From: Eremomyces bilateralis CBS 781.70
Taxonomy: Eukaryota > Ascomycota > Dothideomycetes > Eremomycetales > Eremomycetaceae
DNA length: 64,000 nt
Assembly (NCBI RefSeq): GCF_010015585.1
Contig: NW_022985084.1
Coordinates: forward strand, 237,345 to 301,344
Direction of reading: 5' to 3'
Below, piece after piece: positions 1 to 11,225 of this stretch; within the stretch, counting starts at the first letter, position 1; each line of letters starts with the position of its first letter. The notes beneath the pieces are model-generated. The model was not told the origin of the DNA and did not search any database. It saw nothing but the letters and a program-made list of their open reading frames with translations. The position numbers and the translations under genes are program-made.

Positions 1-473
1 CGTGAAAGAGGAAGAGGAGGAGGCTGGGCGGGATACGACCGAGGCGACATCTCAATGAAGGCTGCGTTGCTTACGAAATGATACCCCCGAGGCGTGTTCA
101 TGGATCGTCCGATCGCGACGACGGTACGGGCCGGCGTTCTGGTTTGAAAGATTTTGTATCGATTGATGATATGTACGACAGAAACCCATAGTCGTCAGTT
201 CGCATGTCATCCATCCCCAGTCTTACACAGATGCGCCGATGTGACGCCGATAAATATGCACCGCCGAACTGCCCATCCATCCAAACCGCCCGATCATCGA
301 ATGGTCATGCCATCCTCGCACACTGGCCGTCATCGAACTCGTTGGCCATATCCACGTAAACTACGTAAACCAATCGGGTGACTCACCAGGCTCCAACATG
401 GCTGATTAAACTTCCTCCATCAAGGATGAAGCAGCGTGGGAAAGTGTCCAACACTATAACCCAAAGAGGTCGC
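1..473. other. Intergenic, left edge
   Basis: This stretch lies downstream of the Rho4 stop codon, which is read leftward, and probably holds its 3' UTR. Short reading frames on both strands have no recognisable domain and I support no gene here. The first bases could belong to a neighbour outside the window. Confidence 0.5.
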
Positions 474-1454
474 TCAAAGAATCGTGCACCGCTTGATCTC
501 CCTTCTCCTCCGTCCGCTCGGCCGAACCAACCCTCCCCGCGCCCTATCCCCCGTCTCCCGATCCACATCTCGCTCCGGCCCGCCCGCGTCCTCCTCGCCT
601 ACCGCCAGGCGGACGGCGACGTCGAAGATCTCGGCGACGCCGGTCATCTCCTTGCTGGAGCACTCCATGTAGGTGGCGCCCATCTTCGCGGCGACGGCGC
701 GGCCCTGTTCGGGAGTCACAGGGGTGAGGCCTTGGGTTTTGAGGAGGTCAATGCAGGTTTTCTTGTGGCGAAGATCGGATTTGAGACCGACGAGGATGAT
801 GGGCGTGTGGGGGAGGAAGTGCATGACTTCGGGGTACCACTGGCAAAAGATTTGTTAGTGGTTGGTGATAGGAGGGCGAAGTGCGGTGACGTACCTTGTC
901 CATGACATTCTCGAGACTGTTGGGGCAGTCGATGGCGAAGCAGACAAAGGCGAGGTCCGTCTCTGGGTATGAGAGCGGGCGGAGCCGGTCGTATTCTTCC
1001 TGGCCTGCAGTGTCCCACAGTGCTAACTCGACTGTCTTGCCGGTCGTCGGATGTGGAGTGTGCGTGATATAGTTCTCGAACACAGTCGGAACATATTTCT
1101 GTTGTCATTAGCTCTATGAGCAGTGACGGCAGGATAGTTTCTGTGACGTCTCACCTCTGGGAAGATTCCCGCGCTGTAGCTGATCAACAAGCACGTCTTG
1201 CCGCATCCTCCATCGCCAACCACCACTAGCTTCTTGGAATAAACAGGAGGTTCCGTCAATGAAGTTGTATGGGTAGCGGCAGTATTCGCGGTCGAGGTGG
1301 TGATGGACGAGCTGACCGTCCCGTTGCTCACTCGCTCGCTCGGCGGCCGAACGGGTTTACGGGTAACATTGTTCGAGTCGCCATGGGAAAGGTTGATGCG
1401 CTCGGAGTTCTTCCGCCGCAGATAGTCGTAGTTTTGTGTTCCTTCGACGGACAT
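474..1454 (-). CDS. rho4: Rho-family GTPase, Rho4-like
   Basis: This is a small membrane-anchored GTP switch. The Rho4 branch works in septation, cell-wall integrity and actin organisation at the plasma membrane. Exons are 1454-1155, 1098-895 and 839-474, joined in phase 0, giving 289 aa. Visible landmarks are the P-loop GDGGCGKT (residues 80-87), effector loop YVPTVFENY (102-110), [12 protein letters not shown] (about 127-138), the base-recognition segment LVGLKSDLR, and SSKE. The C-terminus is a basic run followed by CTIL, a CAAX box ending in Leu, which predicts geranylgeranylation. The roughly 70-residue Ser/Thr-rich extension before the P-loop is typical of Rho4 and argues against Rho1, Rho3 or Cdc42. 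I chose the Met at 1454 because the next residues resemble Rho4 starts. An in-frame Met at 1505 would add 17 residues. Confidence 0.93.
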
Positions 1455-2451
1455 GGCGGAGAGTGCCCGGCCGCTCGATGGGATTAGTGATGATGGAAAT
1501 GGCACGTTCTGGGAGAAGAGATGCAGTAATAATCCAATTAATATGGGGGACGGCGTTCAATGGTGGAGGGGTGTCCCAGAAGTGTGCGGAGATGGTGGTG
1601 GTCAGATGGAGACAGTGAAGTGGAATGGTGGAAAGGCAGTGACACCGAAGGTCGCCCGCCCAATAATGGATGTTAGATGACTTGACGCTGGAGTTGCAAG
1701 AGCGACGTGGCTCTCAAGTGTGCGGGATGGAAATTTGGAAAGCGATTCTTAAAGACCAAGAGGTCTGTGCAAATTGAATGTGATAGAGTGAACGGTGAAG
1801 ATGTTCTCGATGTTGACAGCGAAGACCGGAATTGACCAACTGGGGGTCCATCAACATCCCCATAGCAACGGTTGGGGCCTCGTGGGGGGGACGTGGGCCC
1901 CGTAGGATTGCACCAATAACTGGGTGGTATAGGCGCTATAGACGCCATAGACGCGGGGCTTCCATCGCCAAGGCGCTGGGTACGTCGGGGCCCAACCGCC
2001 CAATGGACAATCGATCACTTTAATATCTTTGTCAGCTGATCAGCATGGGCCGTGGATTGCTCTGCAGTAGTACAGAAGTATGTATCGAGGTATGCACCAA
2101 TCCCTATCGTCCAACTGAAGTCACTCAGGGTCTCAAGCCACTCAAGCCACCGTCATTTTCGGGCTCCTCGTCCGCTCATCTCCCGACTCCCGCTCTCCAA
2201 TTCAATATCCGACGCGCATCGCATTTAGCAATCACCACTCCTCCGTTGCTCCTTTCCCAGCACCCGCAGTTCTCTTGGTTGCTCGCTGCGGATGGATTAT
2301 ACCTAGAGCCCTGTGATTCCCCATGCCTTGACTCTCAATTGACCATGTTAACGGTGGATGATCTTACCCCTCCGCCCTGCAGCTTATCAATTTCGGTTTT
2401 TCATTCTCTCCATCGCATTCCTTCTGAAGCGTCCTGTCCTTGAAGCGTATC
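1455..2451. other. Divergent promoter region, rho4 / LCB3-like
   Basis: About 1 kb separates the start codons of two divergent genes. No ORF in it has family features, and the 132-codon frame at 2045-2443 looks like noise. It probably contains both promoters and 5' UTRs. A CACTCAAGC-type direct repeat sits near 2130-2150. Confidence 0.5.
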
Positions 2452-4311
2452 ATGAAGCCAGATATGGATTGTAACCAAGCTAATGGCCATGGTGGGAGAC
2501 TCGATGCGGGCTGCCGTGACATAGACCACTGTATGTACTTGCATCGAGAACTCCACGCTATCTCGTTCGCAGATTCCCTATTGTACTGTCCGATAGACTA
2601 AATCCCTCATCCCCAGATGCATCCCGTCTCCCACGATGGCGATACAAGCTCCGCCAGGCCCTCATCCCCATCATCCGCGCTGAAACCCCCTACCTCGCCA
2701 TGCTCCAACACCACCTCCGATCCCCCAACCTCGACGGCTTCTTCGCCTGGTCTGCCAACCTCGGGACCCACACCGCCTTCATGGTCCTGCTCCCGATATT
2801 CTTCTGGGCTGGCCACACCTCCTTCGGCCGCGCGTATACCCAGATGTTGGCCGCCGGCGTATTCTTCTCTGGCGCCATCAAGGACCTGCTCTGCCTCCCG
2901 CGCCCGCTCTCGCCCCCATTGCGCCGGATCAGCATGTCGGGGAGCGCGGCGCTGGAGTATGGATTCCCGAGTACCCATTCGACGAACGCGGTTTCCGTGG
3001 CGGCGTATGCGCTGGTGCTGATTTGGCGGGCGGCCGAGGAGGGCAGGATATCGAGTCACGCCAGCACAGGCATCCAGCTCCTGATCTGGGGGTATACCTT
3101 CGCCATCGTCTTCGGTCGATTGATTCTCGGCATGCATGGTTTCTTTGATGTCATTGTTGGGTCGCTCCTTGGCTTAGTCATCGCCATTGTACAGATCCAA
3201 TGGGGCGAGGACTTCGAAGTATGGCTCACTGGGCCTTCTCCGATCCCGATTATAACATGTCTGCTCTTGATTCTCTTCTGTGTTCGGATTCATCCCGAGC
3301 CTGCCGATGATTGTCCATGTTTTGATGACGGCGTTGCTTTCGCGGGAGTTATAATCGGGATTGAAGGGGGCATTTGGCATTTTGCAACCACCTCGTATAG
3401 CGTGTCCGAGCCTACACCCGGGACCGCCCCATTTTCTTTTGAGCGTGTCGGGATATTCAAATCCCTGTTGAGAGTCGTTCTCGGCATTGCTTTAATCTTT
3501 GCGTGGCGAGCGACCATGAAACCGATTCTTCTAGGAGGTCTTCCTCCTCTATTTCGGACTTTGGAGCGCGTGGGCTTCGAGATGCCCCGAAGATACTTCC
3601 TCAAGGCCTCGTATGTTGGACTACGTCGATTTATTTCCCGGATCATCCTTGCTGACCATATGCCTTGTACAGTCAATACACCAAAATCCCCTCGACAGCC
3701 TATCTCGACAGCGTGATCCCCTCAGCGTCCGACCTGCCTACCATCATCACGAGCTTCCGGCACCCGCGTCGGCGCGCCGTTTCCATTGGTCCTCAATCCC
3801 AAGCCGACGCATACGAGGCCATCGCCTACCGGCGCATTCGCCGCGAAAGCATGGGCCAATCCCGCACCACCCCGTCGCCCATGCACGCGGCCTCCGCCCA
3901 CCCGTTCGGGCGGCCGAAGTTCGATTCCGTGCACGAGCAGGAGGCGCGCGATGCGAGCGCCGACGACAGCCCAGACGTCGGACGGGAGCGGTCGCGGAGC
4001 TTTGGTGAGACGATCAGACCTGAGATCGAGAAGTATCAGGGGATGATGGGGAGTGTGGCGCCAGAGCAGGAGACGGAGGAGCTGGGCGAGCAGGAGGAGG
4101 AGGCGGCCGATCAGAACATCCTGGCGGGGGTACAGAAGCCGCGGGTCAGGTATGATGTTGAGGTGGTGACGAAGTTGATCGTATATTCCGGTGAGTCTTT
4201 CGCTAGCCAACGCCGTCCACAAACCCACTCATTTTTACTTTAGGGATTGCATGGTTAGCAGTTGAAGGCGGCCCAATCCTCTTCGAAATTCTGGGGCTAG
4301 GGATGTCATGA
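2452..4311 (+). CDS. PAP2-type sphingoid-base-phosphate phosphatase (Lcb3-like)
   Basis: This is a predicted ER membrane enzyme that dephosphorylates long-chain-base phosphates, setting sphingolipid signalling and recycling. Exons are 2452-2530, 2617-3610, 3673-4190 and 4244-4311, giving 552 aa. The first, 79-nt exon is needed to complete the conserved DHYASRLPRWRYKLRQ stretch just before the membrane domain. The three phosphatase motifs of the PAP2 family are present: KDLLCLPRP (about residues 115-123), PSTHS (about 144-148) and GRLILGMHGFFD with the catalytic His near residue 200. Several hydrophobic segments precede and follow them, and the last hydrophobic segment is split by the final intron. 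A hydrophilic, acidic region (about residues 370-520) separates the membrane core from that last segment. It matches Lcb3/Ysr2-type proteins better than PA phosphatases because of the N-terminal motif. Confidence 0.92.
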
Positions 4312-4462
4312 CTCATGATGGCTATGTATATATTTTGCACGGATGTTCATGTCGCTGTACATATCGAAAGCTGGATTGCGGCACACAGTATTGGCCTGGT
4401 ATATGTATCAACTCCTACTTCGGCCTGCTATCGTTCGACTTCCCAAGTTTCCTGCTCGCAGC

Positions 4463-5524
4463 TCAGCCAATACGTGCGTGCGGCGCCACAGGTACCCCAG
4501 GAATGGACCCTTTCAACGCCGCCTCCAGCTTCTCCCCGTCCGTCCCTCCTATCTCCACGCCCAGGAGCTTTCGTACGTGATCCAACAGCCCCCCTTCCGC
4601 CCGTTCGATCTCCATGTGCCGGCCCTGCCAGCTATAAATCAGCTGCCCATCCCGGCTCGAGTCGGCCATCAAGTTGGCTGTGCTTCTCGCGACCACCTCC
4701 GGCCCCTGCATCATATCACCGAGCGCTACACGCAGTTCTTCGGGGACCAGGCCCGTGGCGGTCCATGAGGGGGCGATGGAGTTGACGCGGATGTTGAACG
4801 GTTTGAGGTGGGGGATGATGGAGCGTTGGAAGCCGAGGACGCCATGTTTAGCGGTCGCTGTGAGACGTTGAGCGGGAATTGCGCACTGGGGGAGAGGTTG
4901 GCTTACTGTAGTCGGGAACGGGGAATTCTTGGAAGCCTAGACGCCAATTATTGAGTAAGCAAATGAGTCGGAGGTGGTAGAGTCAGAGGGACGCACTTGA
5001 CCCGCTGGCAGTGAGCACTACGCTGCCGCCATCGCCATGCTTCTTGATGTAATGAGCAGCGAGACGGACGGTGGAGATCACTCCCAGGAGATTCACGTTC
5101 ACTGTCCTGAAATTCGGTGGAGTAAGGTTCCCGTCACTGTCAACCTCGTCATCAAAGAAGGTGCTGGTCAGCGAGAGGCCCGCGTTGGCGAAGACATGGT
5201 CCACCCGCCCCCACTTCTCGTGGACGTTTTTGAAGATGCTGAGCAGTGATTCCCACGACGTCACGTCCAGCTGCTGGTAAAAGACGCCGGCGGAATCGAG
5301 ACTCGCGGGCAGCGGGTTCCGGTCCCCCATCGCGACGCGTGCACCGAGCGAGACGAGGAGCTCTACGGTAGCCAGACCGATACCTGACGATCCACCTTTT
5401 CACATTGCTCAGCGAGTTGGTTCACGGCATCCATCTTGAGAGATATTGACGCACCGGTGACCAGGACAACCTTGTCCTTTATGCGCGCCAGATCCTCATC
5501 CTTAATAATGAATTCTGACACCAT
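4463..5524 (-). CDS. Short-chain dehydrogenase/reductase (classical SDR)
   Basis: This is an NAD(P)-dependent oxidoreductase of unknown substrate, probably soluble. Exons are 5524-5455, 5395-4997, 4936-4907 and 4857-4463, giving 297 aa. The Rossmann entry reads VTGGSSGIG with its glycine codon split by intron 1. The NAG element appears as FANAGLS, and the catalytic serine region as TASGSS. The catalytic Tyr-x-x-x-Lys (YTTAK) is assembled only by splicing the 30-nt exon 3 to exon 4, which strongly supports the model. The next segment, PFNIRVNSIAPSW, is the usual substrate-loop entry. Its 3' end faces the Lcb3-like gene, with about 150 bp between stop codons. No neighbour indicates a pathway. 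Confidence 0.9.
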
Positions 5525-7042
5525 GTTTGTGGAAGATCCGCAATATCGCTCGTGGGTGGAATAAGTGATGACAAGGGCAACTTCAAAAGTCCGGAAGCAG
5601 AAGAGATGACACCGTTATCGACCGTCGGCCGACCGCCATCATTATAAATAGGGTACTTATACTCAACCCGATGGCCTAGGCACCACGCGGTCGGGCCTAC
5701 CAAACCTTTCACCTCGCTTTGGGGTGAGGTAGTATCGCGACTGAACCCCGCGAATCATCCTGCGGTTAGCCGAAAGGCGGCCCAAGACGACGGACCAAAC
5801 GCGCAAGAAACTTTAGAAAGACTTGGAAGCATAAAATGAATAGACCAAACCATAGATCTACTCAACTTGCGCATCCTGGTAGACGTAGGCTCGGCTTCAA
5901 GTGTTAGTTACTAGAACTTGCTCAGTTGCAGCAGTGCTAACGCTTATTTATCACCAATGCGATGAGAATGGACAATCATGTACTCCAGAGGTAATAAAGC
6001 GGGGAAATCCTTCCCCAGGTCTTAGGTCCAAACGAGTGCGGATAAAAATAACCGCTGGGATTAGCGTGCTGCGTGTCCAGTGTTGGGCAGTTCTACCAGC
6101 TCCAAAGTTCCGAGAGCTCTACCAGAACCACATTTGGAAGTTGATAGTAGAAAATCGGACGTGAACTTGTCATGGCCGACACCAACAAGGCATGAAAACA
6201 GCCAAGCGAAATGGGAATGGAATAGGGGCGACGAAGGTCTTCAATGACGAGGGGAAAACGAATCATTATTTGTTTCGTCCGTCGACGATCGGATATCCAT
6301 AATCTGCAGCTCTTGAACGGAGTCCGTCCATACTTCGGAGATCCAGGGGAGCTCTAAGGACTCAAGAATGAATAGCCAAATAGGCGCTTTTTGATCGGGC
6401 ACTCTACGGCGAAAGTTAGCTGCTGATTGTAACACCACCACGATGGGCAATAATAATGACGGCAAGAATAGGCATGGAGTTGTTGAAAAACCGATGGAGT
6501 TGACATTTGGAGGTCGAGATGCCGCTAGACTATATTGGGTGTGACCTAGACATCAGACCAGACATATCAACCTCATATCGGTGTGCGACCTCGACATGTC
6601 AACTTCCAACTAACGTGATCGAGTCGGAGTCCACGTCTAATAAAACAGAAAATCACACCACTGATCGATGGAAAGCGGCGTATTGTCGTTATAAGTCCGT
6701 CGTCTCTGCTCCGCAACGAATCCTCATACGTAGTAGGGACTCGACGCGACTCGCGCTCCTGTCCGCGAAATCGCGGAGATGTCGCCAGTGTTGCTGGACT
6801 TCAGTATCGGTGGACGGCGGTGCGACTGAGAGCCGTGTAGATCTCCTGTTTCAAGTCGAACATATTATCGTTTTGGATTCCTCAATTCTCAACATGTCCT
6901 TCGAAGTCGTCCTGCATCCCTCTCGCACCGTTGTTAAAGGCCCTCCTCTTCAGTCGTTTTTGCGTCTCTGGCCTGAGGTCTTTCCTTAAGGTCACTTTTC
7001 TTCTTCTATTCTATTCAACTTTGATCGTTCAAGATCGCACCG
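5525..7042. other. Intergenic, 1.5 kb divergent
   Basis: This is the shared upstream region of the SDR gene and the FAD oxidase gene. A 160-codon frame at 6507-6989 and an 87-codon frame at 5901-6164 have no recognisable domain and no supporting splice sites. I see no tRNA, transposon or clear repeat. The pyrimidine-rich tract just before 7043 is likely the core promoter or 5' UTR of the oxidase. Confidence 0.45.
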
Positions 7043-8934
7043 ATGAAGCATATCTCTAGGTCCATTACTTTGGGTTTTGCCCTTGCTGGTGCAGCAACGG
7101 CGGGCGTCCAAGAACAACAGGTTATCCCGCCTCAACATGTCATTTCACCAGAATCATCTTGCTCCGAGACACAGGAAGGAGCCTTCACGCGTAAGTATAG
7201 GCCTCCATCCCCCGTATTCCGTGAAATTTAGCCATCTCCCTTGAATGGTACATGAACGGAGCTGACAGTACTCGAAGAGCATGGATTCGAAGACTGCCTG
7301 GCGAAGCAGGCGATGTCCATCTTTTACCCCGAAGATGAAGAGTACGCACCAATGATCTACCCTTACAATCTCCGAATTCCCATATACCCGAAAGCCGTGG
7401 TGGTGCCTGAAGATGCACAGGGCGTGTCATTAGCAGTGCGATGCGGGCACCAATGCGGACTGAAGGTGCAACCTCGATCAGGGGGCCACTCATTCGGCAA
7501 TTTTGGGCTGGGCGGAAAAGACGGCCAGCTGGTTATCAGCATGCAGAACTTCCAGGACGAGATCGAAATCGACGAACAGGGCATCGCCAAGGTCGGTACC
7601 GGTTACAGGCTCGGGAACGTTGCGCTCTCTATATATGAGAAGGGGAAGAGGGTTCTTGCTCATGGCACATGTCCCGGCGTTGGTGTTGGTGGTCATTTCA
7701 CTCACGGTAAGCTCGTCTACTATCTTTCCAATGATATGTGCTCATTTTCTTAGGCGGTAATGGATACTCAAGCCGCCGATATGGTCTTGCTGTGGACCAG
7801 ATTGTTGGTCTCGACGTTGTCACCGCGGATGGCGCCATCGTTTATGCCAGCGAGAAGCAGAATCGCGAGCTTTACTGGGTACTTAGCTCCCAAATTCTAT
7901 CGTAGAAGCCCGTCTAATCATTCCAATAGGCTCTTCGTGGCGCCGCTGACTCTTTCGGAATCATTACAACATTCTACCTTCAAACCAGTCCAGCCCCCGA
8001 GAATGTCGTCTGGTACTCAATTCGTGCCAATATGGACATCCTCAAGAATGAGACCCAATTTGTGCACTACTTCGAGCACATGCAGAACTTCGCGCAGAAT
8101 GCTACTATCGTCGACCGCAATCTGGGCATGGGCATGTACTATGACAACTGGAACCACCACTTGTACGGAACCTACTTTGGCTCCGAGGAACACTTCCGAG
8201 AGAACATCTGGCCGTCCATGCGGGATGCATATCTTCTGGAACCCCAGTCAATCGTCATCGCCTCTGTCAGCTGGCCCGAGTCGCTCCAGAACTTAGCAGA
8301 GAAAGTCCCGCTCCAGCAGCCGAAGTTCGGATATGACATGGCATCCAACTTCCATTCGACCGCCCTCACCATCCCCAGCACGAACTTGGTCACCCGCGAT
8401 GCCTGGGTCAACTACTTCAACTACATCCAGACCCTTCCCAACATCGCCGACGACGGCGTCGGCTGGTTCGGAATGTTGGGTCTCGAAGGGGGTCCGGATT
8501 CCCAAGTCCAGCGGAAAGATCGCGACGAAAACTTCGCCGCCTACCACCGCAAGGACAAGTTCTGGGACTTCCTCCACTATTCGTACGTGCCCGATGAGAC
8601 CACACCGCAAGACTTCCCGCTCTGGTCGATTGAAGTTGCCGACGGCCTCACGGCGGCGATTATGGACGCCATGCCCAGTGCGGAATTTGGCATGTACATG
8701 AACCATGTGGACCCCACGTTGAACAAGGAGGAGGTTATCAAATATTATTACGGCGGCGAGACGCTGTACACGCGGTTGCAGAAGGCAAAAGCGGTATGGG
8801 ATCCCGAGGAGGTGTTCTGGAATCCACAGAGCATTGCACCCGCGCCTCGCTCCAGGTCTGGCTGGTCCAAACTGGGGCTGGGGAACGTTTTCCGCACTCT
8901 GCAAATTGCTCCTTCGATCGTTCCGGAGCTTTAG
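7043..8934 (+). CDS. Secreted BBE-type FAD-linked oxidase
   Basis: This is a predicted extracellular flavoprotein oxidase of the berberine-bridge/glucooligosaccharide oxidase group, which oxidises sugars or small secondary metabolites and reduces oxygen to peroxide. Exons are 7043-7190, 7269-7706, 7754-7878 and 7930-8934, giving 571 aa. The N-terminus is a signal peptide (hydrophobic core about residues 9-20). FAD-binding PCMH motifs are PRSGGHSFG, with His about 123, and GTCPGVGVGGH, with Cys about 184. Having both suggests FAD attached through two covalent bonds, as in glucooligosaccharide oxidase. The C-terminal BBE motif is present near the end (EEVFWNPQSI). Close kin also act in alkaloid or polyketide tailoring, but no core biosynthetic gene is nearby, so sugar oxidation is the more economical guess. 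The substrate is not determined. Confidence 0.92.
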
Positions 8935-9400
8935 GTGCAGAGTCCTTTCCTTTCAGACGAGGTAATGGATTAATCGGGGGTGAGGTTTTAGGGGGCTTTT
9001 GACATGCATTCAACGGCCGGGGCTTTGATCCTCAGTATTATACGGAATTCCATAGATGTAGTAACGGTGTCTTGATTTTGGAATGACGGATCTGAGACAA
9101 CGTATAATAGATCAATTCCTTAAATGCCGACTGGTGCCATTAACTTCTGATGGCTGCACGTGTAAAATATAACAGTAACGGCAGCAAGGAACCACAGCCA
9201 ATCAGAAGCCGAGACGGTTGGAGAGACGTCGTCATTCCGCCACACGCAATCTTCCCCGTTCCCGCTTGACAGCTTGAGCTTCGAGTTCACTGGTAGCTAA
9301 TACTGTTCACCCTCACATCCTTATCACTTCACATGCGAAACTAAATACTTCTTCTTCCCGCGTAAATCGAATTTACCGTGAAGTTGCATCAACATCCACA
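8935..9400. other. Intergenic
   Basis: This stretch lies between two co-directional genes. It holds the 3' end of the oxidase transcript and the promoter of the CUE gene. The region just before 9401 is C/T-rich. No gene or repeat is visible. Confidence 0.5.
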
Positions 9401-10884
9401 ATGTCCGAGAAACCTACTGAGAAGCCGGTATGTCTCTCTCTGTTCCCTGATGCGACGGAATTTGTGGTCTGACTTCTAGTCCAGGCTCCAGGCTCCGGCC
9501 GAGAATCGCCACGAACAGCACGGGATCCCGATTTCGACGATGACCCGGAAGAGATTGTCGCAAGCGCTCCAGCATTCGCCCTCGCGCCCGCCGCCTCCGA
9601 ACCTAAACCGAAACCCAGGGTGAGCTTTGCCGACGAGGAGCAGCCACCCGTGAAGCCACCCCGACCCGTCAGCCCGCAGGCTCAGGCGGAGGCGACATTG
9701 GTAGAAGCCTTTCCGAGCGTCGATACGAAGGTCGTCCAAGCGGTGTTGCGCGCCAGTGGTGGGAAGATGGAGCCGGCATTCAACGCCTTGCTGAGTTCGT
9801 ATGCGCTGCTTCGTGTCCGGCCCCGATGCTGACCAGTATACAGGCATGTCCGATCCGAATTACCAGGATGAGCCAGCACCTCTACGACAGCCTCCGCGGC
9901 CCACACAGGCACGGACACAGTTGGAAGCAGACGAGTTGTATGCACGACAGTTGGCAGAACACTATCAGTCGCAAGGACATGAAGGATTCGGATCACGGGG
10001 GAGAGGCGACCCTCCCATGCCTAGGGGAAGGCAGGAATCGGGATTGAAACCCAACGAGATGTACGATGACAGGGATCACAGCTTCTTCGACGGTAAATGG
10101 CATCGGTTGCATGTGGCGGTGATGCAACTGACAGTTCTTAGATGATCTACCCGTCATCCGCGAAAACATTCGAAAGGGCTTCGTCGAGACGCAGTCATGG
10201 TTCAACAAGACCATCTCCGATTTAAAGAAGAAGATGGACGGCGAGGACGACGACGACCTGGACCGGCCCGGTGCAGCTTACCAGCGACAGAACTACGGCC
10301 CTTCGCAGTCGGACCAGATGCGCGGGATCCGGAGGAGCGCCGAGACTCGGGGAAGCGGTGACAGGCATCGCTACGACGCGGATCCGAGGGTATTGGACGA
10401 CGATTTCACGGCCCTTGAGCTTCGAGATGATGAGCGTATGTTCCCTCACTTTGTATTCCGTTTTTAGTTGTTAACCGTCGATACAGATCCGCCTCCCAAG
10501 CCTGCCCGCCCGCTTGCGAATCCCGACCTCTTCAAACCTACCCCCGCCGCTCCGCGTCCCGGTCCCGTCGACGAAATCGACGCCATCTACGGCCAACCGA
10601 CGCGAGATCCCTCGCCGGGGGTGGGCAAGACGAAGAAGTGGCAGCCTCTCACCTCGGTCGCGCCGAATCCGGAGGGGGATAACGATCCGTTCAGCCTAGG
10701 GGACAGCGACGAGGAGGAGGCTAAGACGAAGGATCTGAAGCAGGAGGATACTGAGAGGCTGAAGAAGTCGGCGTCAGCGTCCGTTTCAGAAGGAACGGGA
10801 GCCGAGTTGCCGAAGTTGGAGAAGGCGGAGACGTCGGGGACGAAAGATAAGGATGCGGAGGAGCTATTGAAGAACAAGACCTAG
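9401..10884 (+). CDS. CUE-domain ubiquitin-binding protein (Cue5-like)
   Basis: This is a probable cytoplasmic adaptor that binds ubiquitin through a CUE domain. Yeast Cue5 links ubiquitinated aggregates to Atg8 in selective autophagy. Exons are 9401-9427, 9485-9794, 9844-10092, 10142-10435 and 10487-10884, giving 425 aa. The CUE domain is about residues 77-113, with the AFPSVD signature at its start and a terminal ALL, the typical ubiquitin-contact positions. The rest is low-complexity, proline-rich and acidic, with a Trp-containing helix (ETQSWFNKTI) in the middle. The C-terminal third contains acidic clusters around aromatic or hydrophobic residues that could serve as Atg8-interacting motifs, but none is clear-cut. 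The donor after 9794 (GTTCGT) is weak; it is the only one there that keeps frame into the conserved MSDPNYQ segment. Confidence 0.85.
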
Positions 10885-11225
10885 GGTTGGGACGGTTTCA
10901 CATCCTAACGTTGCAGACCGTGACGATGCTGTAGAATGTACCTGATCGTTGCAACGTGTGACGAATAGGGTGTGCGAAAGTGGAGAGAATTGTTGCTGCA
11001 CTAGCACTCAGGTTCCTTATCTTACCTAACCAATCGTGTCATTGAAGCGTTGAAGTTGAACGAGATAGGTAGTTCCGCGTCAAATTTCCATATTGGGTAT
11101 GGCTCGTCTTTCCTATCAGTAACGGACCGCCCGCATCTCGACAATCCATCAGGTGCATTTGAACTCAGCAACTTTGTCGTTCCTAAAAGACCAATGTGTC
11201 ATAGACCGATGAAGCACTCGCGATA
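10885..11225. other. Intergenic
   Basis: A short spacer lies between the CUE gene and the agmatinase gene, both read rightward. It presumably carries the terminator of the first and the promoter of the second. Nothing else is visible. Confidence 0.5.

Noticed and set aside
6507-6989. 160-codon frame upstream of the FAD oxidase
   Set aside because: No domain, no signal, unusual composition, and it overlaps the likely promoter.
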